Below are positions 57,827 to 64,000 of a DNA stretch of 64,000 nt, one piece after another. Source of the stretch: Arenibacter algicola. Its GTDB lineage: Bacteria > Bacteroidota > Bacteroidia > Flavobacteriales > Flavobacteriaceae. Numbering within the stretch: position 1 is the first letter of the stretch; the number at the start of each line of letters is the position of its first letter. The DNA is taken from assembly GCF_018860365.1 (NCBI RefSeq), contig NZ_JAHKPO010000013.1, positions 1 through 64,000 of the forward strand, given 5' to 3'. The notes under the pieces are model-generated. The model did not search any database. It worked only from the letters and a program-made list of their open reading frames with translations, and was not told the DNA's origin. The translations under genes were made by a program, and so were the position numbers.

Positions 57827-58605
57827 CTGGTTAAATAATAATCCTCCCTAAATTTCAATACCCTTTGGTGTTCATTTATTTTTTTATCCTCTTTTAACTT
57901 GCCTAAAGCTATTAAATGATTGCTCGCTTCGTATTTTTTTATCAAATTTGGTAATTCCAAAAAAATATTGGAAAAACCATTGAGCATATATTCACTAGAT
58001 GCTATGAAAAAAAAGTCTTGGAGACCTTCGTCATTATATGGAAACCCTCTGGACACTTCTTGCAATTTATTTAGATCATAATATACCAAATCAGGGTCTT
58101 CAACAATTATATTGTCATTGGTATAACCTTTCCAATCTCCCGAATAAAAGCAGTTTTTATCCAATTGGCCGATGTCTAAGCTTTTTAGTAAGGCCATATC
58201 AAACCTGGTTACAATTATATAGTCATAATTTGATTCATTTTCTTTAACTAACTGGCAAACCTTATAATAACTATACCACCTTGAGTATATATTGTTAATT
58301 CTTTTGTATTCATAATCCCTACCTAGAAATCTTTTAATATTTTCCTTGAGCAGTTTTAGCTTGGAGGGCCTATGAAAGATTTTTGGCCGTTCAAATAAGT
58401 AGGCTTTAGGCTGCATATTCTTAAGGATTTCTTCTTTAAATTCATAGGACCAAGAATGCAAATAAATGTCGAATTTGCAATTTGGATTTGCCTTGATTAA
58501 ATTATTCTTGATTAAGTTTAATTCCTGCTCGTATCCTACGCCTAAGCCACCGTTTTTAAAGTTTTTACCTTTAGCGATTCCATGATAACAAAGTGCAATT
58601 CTCAA
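57817..58605 (-). CDS. Putative capsule-type glycosyltransferase (DUF7796-like), substrate unknown
   Basis: 262 residues. It begins MRIALCYHGIAKGKNF, has CKFDIYLHSWSYEF, and YDYIIVTRFDMALL near residue 140. The last could be the DxD-type site (R-F-D) of a GT-A transferase. I recognise the general type found in O-antigen and capsule clusters but cannot name the donor. It lies 3 bases after the first nucleotidyltransferase gene of the six-gene module and overlaps the flippase gene by 10 bases, so it may transfer the product of that module. Confidence 0.6.
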   Translation of the reverse strand: MRIALCYHGIAKGKNFKNGGLGVGYEQELNLIKNNLIKANPNCKFDIYLHSWSYEFKEEILKNMQPKAYLFERPKIFHRPSKLKLLKENIKRFLGRDYEYKRINNIYSRWYSYYKVCQLVKENESNYDYIIVTRFDMALLKSLDIGQLDKNCFYSGDWKGYTNDNIIVEDPDLVYYDLNKLQEVSRGFPYNDEGLQDFFFIASSEYMLNGFSNIFLELPNLIKKYEASNHLIALGKLKEDKKINEHQRVLKFREDYYLTRWL

Positions 58606-58608
58606 GGC

Positions 58609-59349
58609 CTAATAATTTAAAGGGTTCTTTTGTAGGAAAATATTTAGATCCTCTGGGGTTCCAATGCCATGCATGTTTGCATAATCTATATTGTGCACAA
58701 CAATTTTTTTTCCATCTTTAATGGCATAATTATAAACGGGGCAAGTATAAAATTCATTATTGGCTCTATCATTTTCAATAATCATATCTATGGCGTAGTT
58801 AACATAATCTAAACCTCTTTTAAAATAATATAGGCCAACAGTTGCATATTCGGAAATGGCTTCTTTTTCTTTAACTTTACTAACGTATCCCTCGGAATTC
58901 AGCTTTGCAAAAGACCATTTTGGATTCTTTTCTTTATCAATAAATGTTAAAATGGAACCGTCTGCCTCTTTTTCATCATTTTCAGAAAGATATTTTTCAA
59001 GATCAAATTGAACTATTTGGTCGGAGTTCGCTAATAACAAGGGTGTATCGTTATTAATGTATTTCCTGGCAAAAAGGATAGTACAGGCAGCTCCTTCCGT
59101 TAGTTTGTCGATTGGAATGAACACAACGTTAAATTTTTCTTTTATCTCCTCAATAATGGCGATTTCCTGATCCAAATGGTCTTTTCTCGCAATGAGGATA
59201 AACTTAGCATTTTTAAAGGCTAAGTTTTCCATTACCCGCACAATCATTGGCTTACCCATTACATCTATAAAAGGTTTGGGTTTAAGGTAACCCTGCTTCG
59301 CGAACCTACTTCCGGCACCAGCCATGGGAATTACAACATTAATGCTCAT
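58609..59349 (-). CDS. NTP_transferase-type sugar/polyol nucleotidyltransferase (canonical copy)
   Basis: 246 residues, single nucleotidyltransferase domain. The Gly-rich loop is intact: VVIPMAGAGSRFAKQGYLKPKPFID (nucleotide-binding GxGxR and the KPKPxID site). LLANSDQIVQFD carries the metal-binding Asp, and PKWSFAKLN and YATVGLYYFKRG follow. Such enzymes activate sugar 1-phosphates or similar phosphates with NTPs. The activated compound is unknown. The start overlaps the end of the cupin gene by 11 bases. It is similar in motif order to the second nucleotidyltransferase at 60009. Confidence 0.82.
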   Translation of the reverse strand: MSINVVIPMAGAGSRFAKQGYLKPKPFIDVMGKPMIVRVMENLAFKNAKFILIARKDHLDQEIAIIEEIKEKFNVVFIPIDKLTEGAACTILFARKYINNDTPLLLANSDQIVQFDLEKYLSENDEKEADGSILTFIDKEKNPKWSFAKLNSEGYVSKVKEKEAISEYATVGLYYFKRGLDYVNYAIDMIIENDRANNEFYTCPVYNYAIKDGKKIVVHNIDYANMHGIGTPEDLNIFLQKNPLNY

Positions 59350-59671
59350 ATTTTCCTAAATATTTATCGTTATTTACTCCAGGTATTTTAACAACGGCGG
59401 TAATAGTATCCTCTAAAACTTTAAAATCGGTTTCTTCTTTTGGTTCAATGACAATTATATCACCTTTATTATATTCTATATTGTTCATCAAAACTTTTCC
59501 AGAAATAATTGTTGTGATTTCAGTGGCAATTTTGTGATAATGGGTTTCTTCATAATCACCTTTTTTATATTCTTTTATGCCTACTTCCACTTCAGTGGAT
59601 TGATATATGGTAGGTTCAAAATTTCCTACAAACCATCCTTTTACCATTGAATCTAAATTACCTTTTTTCAT
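59339..59671 (-). CDS. Cupin-fold protein
   Basis: 110 residues. A small beta-barrel with ETHYHKIATEITTIISGKVLMNN near the centre; His-Tyr-His and the downstream Glu form a typical cupin metal site. Cupins of this size in sugar clusters are isomerases or sensors of metabolite binding. It sits between the NTF2-like gene (6-base gap) and the first nucleotidyltransferase (11-base overlap). Function within the module unknown. Confidence 0.75.
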   Translation of the reverse strand: MKKGNLDSMVKGWFVGNFEPTIYQSTEVEVGIKEYKKGDYEETHYHKIATEITTIISGKVLMNNIEYNKGDIIVIEPKEETDFKVLEDTITAVVKIPGVNNDKYLGKYEH

Positions 59672-59677
59672 CTTAGG

Positions 59678-60022
59678 TTACTTAGGGATGTCTAAATATG
59701 CTCGTAATTCCTTAATCTTGTTGTTTTCCCAGTCCAATATATCAACTCCTTTCAAGGTAACGTCGTCCAAGATGAGATTAAATTCGATAAGGGTTGTATT
59801 GTCTTGTTGGAAAACACTTATGGCTTTAAAAGATAACACTTCAGCGCCATTGAAAATTTCCAATATTTTTTTAAGAGCATTATCTCTCCCCCTAACTTTC
59901 TTAACCACGGGGTCTTCGAGAATGAAGTCCTCGGTTAGTAATGCCTTTATGGAGTTAATGTCTTTATTGTCGAATGCCTGTATATATTTTTTGGTCAGGT
60001 TTTTAAGATTATCTAGACTCAT
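59678..60022 (-). CDS. NTF2/SnoaL-like small protein
   Basis: 114 residues, alpha+beta barrel of the SnoaL/NTF2 type: LKNLTKKYIQAFDNKDINSIKALL, then FILEDPVVKKVRGRDNAL, TLIEFNLILDDVTLKGVDILDW. NTF2-like proteins include isomerases, dehydratases and binding proteins. No catalytic residue set can be assigned. Its start overlaps the second nucleotidyltransferase gene by 14 bases. Confidence 0.75.
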   Translation of the reverse strand: MSLDNLKNLTKKYIQAFDNKDINSIKALLTEDFILEDPVVKKVRGRDNALKKILEIFNGAEVLSFKAISVFQQDNTTLIEFNLILDDVTLKGVDILDWENNKIKELRAYLDIPK

Positions 60023-60740
60023 AAGTTTTTATTTTTTGAGGGGAGTAAAAAGAAAAATACTGATTATTTTCAATTTTGAAGATACCTAGTTTTTTATTCA
60101 ATAAGACGAGTTCGTTTAGACACGGAGCTATATAGTATAATCCATTGACATTGGCATCTTTTTCAATCATACTCATAGCAGATTCCACAAAAAGATATCC
60201 ATTGTTAAAATAATAAAATCCAGCAATTGCAGATTTGCTAATGGGTCTTTTTTCTGCCGTTTCAATAATTAAATTATTTTCGTCTAGGCGAACATATGAC
60301 CAACGTGGGTGGATAGATTCGAAGGTAATTACCCCGCTATCGTACTTATTGCTTCTAAAATAATCAATTATTGTATTGTGGTCTTCCTCAATTATTTGAT
60401 CTCCATTGCAAATAACAAGTTCCCGTTCCTTATCAATATAATCAATAGCCATTAGGGCACTGCACACGGCCCCTTTTGTTTCATTATCCAATCTTACGAT
60501 TTCACAATTATCATCTGTTAATAGCCGCAATATATTATCGATATGATACTTTTTACAATCTACATTATTGACAATAAAAATGAACTTGTTTACATTTTTA
60601 ATTTTTGATAGTTTTTCAATAACCAACTGTATCATTGGTATAGAATTTACCTCAATCAACGGTTTGGGAAATGGATAACTTTTGTCATCGAAAAATAGAC
60701 TTTTCCCAGCTAACGGAACTAAAATGTCAATTTTGCTCAT
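60009..60740 (-). CDS. NTP_transferase-like protein with degenerate Gly-rich loop
   Basis: 243 residues. The fold and later motifs match the first copy: FPKPLIEVNSIPMI, VICNGDQII with the metal Asp, HPRWSYVRLD, AIAGFYYFNNGY. However, the nucleotide-binding loop reads LVPLAGKSLFFDDKS, so the usual GxGxR is missing. It could use a different nucleotide or substrate, be regulatory, or be a diverged partner that pairs with the canonical copy. Overlaps of 14 bases on both sides (with NTF2-like and HAD genes) show tight coupling. Confidence 0.75.
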   Translation of the reverse strand: MSKIDILVPLAGKSLFFDDKSYPFPKPLIEVNSIPMIQLVIEKLSKIKNVNKFIFIVNNVDCKKYHIDNILRLLTDDNCEIVRLDNETKGAVCSALMAIDYIDKERELVICNGDQIIEEDHNTIIDYFRSNKYDSGVITFESIHPRWSYVRLDENNLIIETAEKRPISKSAIAGFYYFNNGYLFVESAMSMIEKDANVNGLYYIAPCLNELVLLNKKLGIFKIENNQYFSFYSPQKIKTYESR

Positions 60741-61362
60741 TCTCTATTTGTCTTATGTGTTTTAAAATATTAATGTAGTAAACATCTTCCACTGTTTCTA
60801 CTTTCATAATATGGGCTCCACTCGCTTTTGCTGCTTTTATTCCATTTTCATTATCTTCCACAATTAAACATTCCTTAGGTTTTAACCCTAACCTCTGCAT
60901 AGCCTTCAAATACATTTCAGGGTCCGGTTTTCCATTGACCACATCCTGATTAGAAATAAAAAATTCAAGATATTGATTCAGAGCTGACTTTTCCATCATA
61001 ACTTTCACTGTATTTCTCACTGAATTGGAACAGACGGCCATTTTGTAATTTTCCGACTTCAGTTTGGAAAGTGCAAATTCATGATAAAAGGTGGGTTTGC
61101 AGTGAGCATGGACTATTTCCATAGTGTAAGCCTGCTTCATGTTATTTATGAATGCATGTAGTTTTTTTGGGAGGCCATTTTCAGCTGAGAGCATTTCCAA
61201 TTTTTTTTTGGTTGGCAACCCATCATAGGTTACTAAATGATCATATCTGCTAATTTCTAAGCCAAAAAGAGCCAAGGCCTTGTTTAAAGCTTGGTAGTGC
61301 CATTCTTTAGCGTCGATCAATACGCCATCCATATCAAAAATAACGGCTTTAATTTTTTTCAT
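60727..61362 (-). CDS. HAD-superfamily hydrolase (beta-phosphoglucomutase-like)
   Basis: 211 residues. The motif I nucleophile is VIFDMDGVLID (residues 6-16) and motif II Ser lies in MAVCSNSVRNT. Motif III Lys is in NGKPDPEMY and motif IV in LIVEDNENGIKAA. The C1-type cap places it in subfamily I. Members are phosphatases or phosphomutases for small sugar phosphates. It would suit removal or moving of a phosphate on the precursor activated by the neighbouring nucleotidyltransferase. Overlaps of 14 bases flank it on both sides. Confidence 0.85.
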   Translation of the reverse strand: MKKIKAVIFDMDGVLIDAKEWHYQALNKALALFGLEISRYDHLVTYDGLPTKKKLEMLSAENGLPKKLHAFINNMKQAYTMEIVHAHCKPTFYHEFALSKLKSENYKMAVCSNSVRNTVKVMMEKSALNQYLEFFISNQDVVNGKPDPEMYLKAMQRLGLKPKECLIVEDNENGIKAAKASGAHIMKVETVEDVYYINILKHIRQIENEQN

Positions 61363-61984
61363 TAAAAAAGTTTTTTGCTGTTAAAGGTAAATCTGTACAG
61401 ATATGAACACTTAAACTATTATTAAAGTCGAAGTTTTCTCTATACCCTCTCCATTCTTTATCATAACTTCTTTTGTGTAATTCGGGAGAAACGATACAAA
61501 CCTGCTTGTCGTTGTTAAGATGATTTTTGATTACTTGGGGGGTTATCCAATGTTTATTGAATTCATCCAACCAGACACCTTTAGATTCTTGATAGAACGA
61601 TGGATTGACTTCATACTCACTCTCCCTGGTGAAAAAATTCAATTTATTCTTTAAGTAGCCTATGGTGTCTGGGATTGACATATCGAAAACGAAATAATTT
61701 CTTATTTCAAATCTAGTCAATAAATTTTCCAATTTGTTTTGCAATCCATCAGCTTTGATATTCAAAGCTAGAGGTAAATTTTTGTCATACTGATTGTAGA
61801 TCTGTAAAAAATCTTCGGCCAGAATACTGTCTTCGTTGGCAATATCATGTGATATTACAAGTTTTCCTTTATAATCCCGGATGTCAGTTTCTGTCCCAAA
61901 ACCTAATGAAAAAGACTTTTTGAAAGCTTTAACCGTATTTTTTTCAGATTCAATCTCCCAGAATCCTCTATGTGACAATATCAT
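61349..61984 (-). CDS. GDPD-like phosphodiesterase family protein
   Basis: 211 residues. The start ILSHRGFWEIESEKNTVKAF and GTETDIRDYKGKLVISHD match the N-terminal metal-binding HR...E.D....D..H pattern of glycerophosphodiester phosphodiesterases. The C-terminal half is less typical and it is shorter than common GDPDs. It may hydrolyse or transfer a phosphodiester in the polysaccharide building block. It heads the six-gene module, 15 bases after rfbD, and overlaps the HAD gene by 14 bases. Confidence 0.75.
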   Translation of the reverse strand: MILSHRGFWEIESEKNTVKAFKKSFSLGFGTETDIRDYKGKLVISHDIANEDSILAEDFLQIYNQYDKNLPLALNIKADGLQNKLENLLTRFEIRNYFVFDMSIPDTIGYLKNKLNFFTRESEYEVNPSFYQESKGVWLDEFNKHWITPQVIKNHLNNDKQVCIVSPELHKRSYDKEWRGYRENFDFNNSLSVHICTDLPLTAKNFFNEKN

Positions 61985-61999
61985 TAAGCTAAATTATTA

Positions 62000-62806
62000 T
62001 TAAATAAGAATCTTTTTCAATATAGAGTTTTTCGGCCTCTTCGCAAAACTACGATAATTATTCTCCTTCACAATATTTGTAGTACTTTTCAGCCCGTTTT
62101 CTTTCAAAATGTTTTGTGCAAAACCGTACCAGCTCATAACTTGTCCGTCCGTAAAATGGTAAATGCCATACTCCTGATTTTCAGTTAATATATGTTTCAA
62201 TAGAAATTTGGCAAGGTTTGCAGCATTAGTTGGACAACCAATTTGTTCATCTGTAATTCGCAACACTTCCCCCTTCTTTGCCTTTTTCAATATGGTCTTA
62301 TAAAAGTTGTTGCCATGTTTTTTATGATACAACCAAGAAGTACGGACAATAAAATACTTATCCAATATTTCCTGTATGTACTTTTCTCCCTCCCATTTAG
62401 ATTTTCCATACATGTTGATGGGGTTGGGTTGGTCATCAACCGTGTAGGGCGATCCTTTTTCCCCATCAAAGACATAATCGGTGGATATGTGGATTAAGGT
62501 CACCCCATACTGTTTGCAGGCAAGCGCTAGGTGCTTAACGGCTTCAGCGTTCACTTTAAAGGCCATTTCCGGGCTTTTCTCCGCATGTTCAACGTTGGTA
62601 TAGGCCGCACAATTTATACAGTAGTCAAAATTGCCGTTTTCTATTATTTTATCCACTTGCACATAGTCCGTAATATCCAGGGCTTCGGAATTGGCAAACA
62701 CAAATACTAATTGTGGATACTCCATAGCTATGTCCTGAATACTAAGTCCCAATTGTCCGGATGCTCCGGTAACCAGAATCCGTTTTATAGGTGTAAATCT
62801 TTCCAT
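62000..62806 (-). CDS. rfbD: dTDP-4-dehydrorhamnose reductase
   Basis: 268 residues from ATG 62806; a longer frame exists from 62863, but the MERFTPIKRILVTGASGQLG start is the natural family start. It performs the last step of dTDP-L-rhamnose synthesis. The NADPH-binding GASGQLG, HISTDYVFDG, YGKSKWEGE and TSWLY motifs are intact. The start overlaps the end of rfbC by 22 bases. Confidence 0.93.
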   Translation of the reverse strand: MERFTPIKRILVTGASGQLGLSIQDIAMEYPQLVFVFANSEALDITDYVQVDKIIENGNFDYCINCAAYTNVEHAEKSPEMAFKVNAEAVKHLALACKQYGVTLIHISTDYVFDGEKGSPYTVDDQPNPINMYGKSKWEGEKYIQEILDKYFIVRTSWLYHKKHGNNFYKTILKKAKKGEVLRITDEQIGCPTNAANLAKFLLKHILTENQEYGIYHFTDGQVMSWYGFAQNILKENGLKSTTNIVKENNYRSFAKRPKNSILKKILI

Positions 62807-63330
62807 AGGGGCAATTGTAGGTCTTTTGGGGAAATAATCAAATCCATTCCCTTTGTTTCCCAATCTATTTTTAAATCGGGGTCGTTGTATTTAATACCCC
62901 TTTCAGCATCTTTGCAGTAATGGGAGTCACATTTATAGGAAAAAATTACATCATCGGTCATGGCCAAGAATCCATGTGCCATACCTTTTGGTATAAAAAT
63001 TGATTTCTTGTTTTCCGATGATAATTTTAGTGTAAAATGCTGGCCAAATGTGATGCTTTCCTTTCTAAGATCTACAACAACATCCAACACCGCCCCTTTT
63101 AATACCTGCACTAATTTTGCTTGGGAATGTACTCCAGTTTGATAGTGCAAGCCTCTCAAAACTCGTTTTTTGGAAACTGAAATATTATCTTGAATAAAAT
63201 TTATTGACTCGCCAATGGCTTGGTCTAGAATGGTTTTATGATAGGATTCAAAAAATACCCCTCTATCATCCACATGAATCTTAGGCTCCAAAATAAAACA
63301 ACCTTTTAGCTTCGTCTCTGTAATTTTCAA
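62785..63330 (-). CDS. rfbC: dTDP-4-dehydrorhamnose 3,5-epimerase
   Basis: 181 residues from a TTG start at 63330 (LKITETKLKGCFILEP). An open frame extends to a GTG at 63414, but the family normally starts right at this motif and measures about 180 residues. No ATG fits. HVDDRGVFFESYH, RGLHYQTGVHSQAKLV and the GMAHGFLAMTD stretch with catalytic His/Asp/Tyr positions identify RfbC. Third step in dTDP-L-rhamnose synthesis. The start choice deserves a check. Confidence 0.92.
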   Translation of the reverse strand: MKITETKLKGCFILEPKIHVDDRGVFFESYHKTILDQAIGESINFIQDNISVSKKRVLRGLHYQTGVHSQAKLVQVLKGAVLDVVVDLRKESITFGQHFTLKLSSENKKSIFIPKGMAHGFLAMTDDVIFSYKCDSHYCKDAERGIKYNDPDLKIDWETKGMDLIISPKDLQLPLWKDLHL

Positions 63331-63527
63331 TTTTTCTGTTGTTATTAAGTTATCTTGTAATGTTGTTGACAAGTTAATTTCTATTTTCCATGAATCTGCT
63401 TTTACACCCCGCACTTAATCCCTGCTTCGTCTACGACCAGAATAGTCCTTCAAGAGGGGAATTAAAATTTACAATGTTTTGGGTTTCATAACAGCGTAAC
63501 TTCTTAACATGATAGCTCAACATCCAG

Positions 63528-64000
63528 CTATTCTCTAATCAGACCAATCAGATATTCGCCATAACCACTTTTTAATAAGGGTTTTGCCAACTCCCGAAGT
63601 TGCTCTTTAGAAATATAACCCATGGTATAAGCTACCTCTTCAATAGATCCTATTTTAAGCCCCTGTCTGTCCTCTATGACCTCAACGAATTGTGAGGCCT
63701 GCATAAGGGAGGCGAAGGTCCCTGTATCCAGCCAAGCCGTACCCCGATCCAAAATGCTCACTTGTAATTTGCCTTTTTCCAAATAGGCCTTATTGATATC
63801 GGTTATTTCCAGTTCCCCTCTTTTGCTGGGTTTTATTTTTTTGGCAATGGCGACTACCTCATTATCGTAAAAATATATGCCAGGAACAGCATAATTGGAT
63901 TTTGGATTAGTCGGTTTTTCCTCTATACTTATGGCCTTTCCTTCCTCATTAAACTCTACTACTCCATAACGTTCCGGATCCTGTACATGGTAACCGTAAA
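63528..64000 (-). CDS. rfbA: Glucose-1-phosphate thymidylyltransferase, C-terminal part (runs off right edge)
   Basis: 156 residues of the C-terminal half are in the window; the gene starts beyond it. [52 protein letters not shown], and [12 protein letters not shown] are classic RmlA motifs. First step in dTDP-rhamnose synthesis, from Glc-1-P and dTTP. The full enzyme is about 290 residues. rfbB is presumably outside the window, upstream. Confidence 0.95.
   Translation of the reverse strand, partial: YGYHVQDPERYGVVEFNEEGKAISIEEKPTNPKSNYAVPGIYFYDNEVVAIAKKIKPSKRGELEITDINKAYLEKGKLQVSILDRGTAWLDTGTFASLMQASQFVEVIEDRQGLKIGSIEEVAYTMGYISKEQLRELAKPLLKSGYGEYLIGLIRE

Noticed and set aside
1..64000. CRISPR arrays, tRNA or rRNA genes, insertion sequences
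   Set aside because: None recognised; the only tandem repeats are the coding modules of the adhesin and the Ig-repeat protein.

Overview
The window reads as chromosome from a marine-type member of the Flavobacteriaceae (phylum Bacteroidota). The evidence is AT-rich DNA, promoters with the Bacteroidota -7 element TAnnTTTG, type IX secretion (T9SS) cargo with type A and type B sorting domains, a PorP/SprF-type protein, and several families that are largely confined to this phylum (DUF4175, DUF4254, DUF6427, DUF6341). The species cannot be named from the sequence alone.

Layout. 1-16635 (minus strand) is a surface-adhesin block: a type B T9SS cargo protein, a PorP/SprF-family protein with two SPOR-like C-terminal repeats, and a giant SprB-like adhesin of at least 3,860 residues that runs off the left edge. 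The adhesin contains seven-module super-repeats of about 1.7 kb. The two transcription units share a conserved upstream block. 16.8-28.4 kb is core housekeeping: glnS, a YtxH/holin-like/DUF6327 envelope-stress trio, an SPFH protein, gltX, a DUF4175 protein, ybeY and mnmG. Two parS-like palindromes flank mnmG, and one lies inside the end of ybeY, so this is probably an origin-proximal region. 29-35 kb holds a methyltransferase, an OmpH-like lipoprotein, an iron-dependent alcohol dehydrogenase with a TetR-type operator, a decayed gene, and a secreted Ig-repeat T9SS protein.

35.3-38.6 kb is a compact arsenosugar-type cluster (DUF2064 glycosyltransferase, CMD/peroxidase-like protein, radical SAM ArsS) followed by a TetR regulator with its own palindromic operator. 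No arsM is visible. 38.6-43.2 kb is a conserved flavobacterial block (GT9 glycosyltransferase, DUF4254, DUF6427, DUF6341, purD).

43.3-64 kb (all minus strand) is a surface-polysaccharide locus. It contains dTDP-rhamnose genes (rfbA partial, rfbC, rfbD), a six-gene module of unknown chemistry (GDPD-like, HAD, two nucleotidyltransferases, NTF2-like, cupin), a Wzx-like flippase, an acyltransferase with an SGNH domain, glycosyltransferases, two neighbouring Wzy/ligase-type membrane proteins, gmd and rmd for a GDP-6-deoxyhexose, the initiating glycosylphosphotransferase and a UDP-glucuronate decarboxylase. The 46-62 kb part is visibly more AT-rich than its flanks and looks like the variable, serotype-specific core. 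The six-gene module, with three identical 14-bp overlaps and one nucleotidyltransferase lacking the usual Gly-rich signature, is the best candidate for undescribed biochemistry. No tRNA, rRNA, CRISPR array, IS element or prophage was seen.
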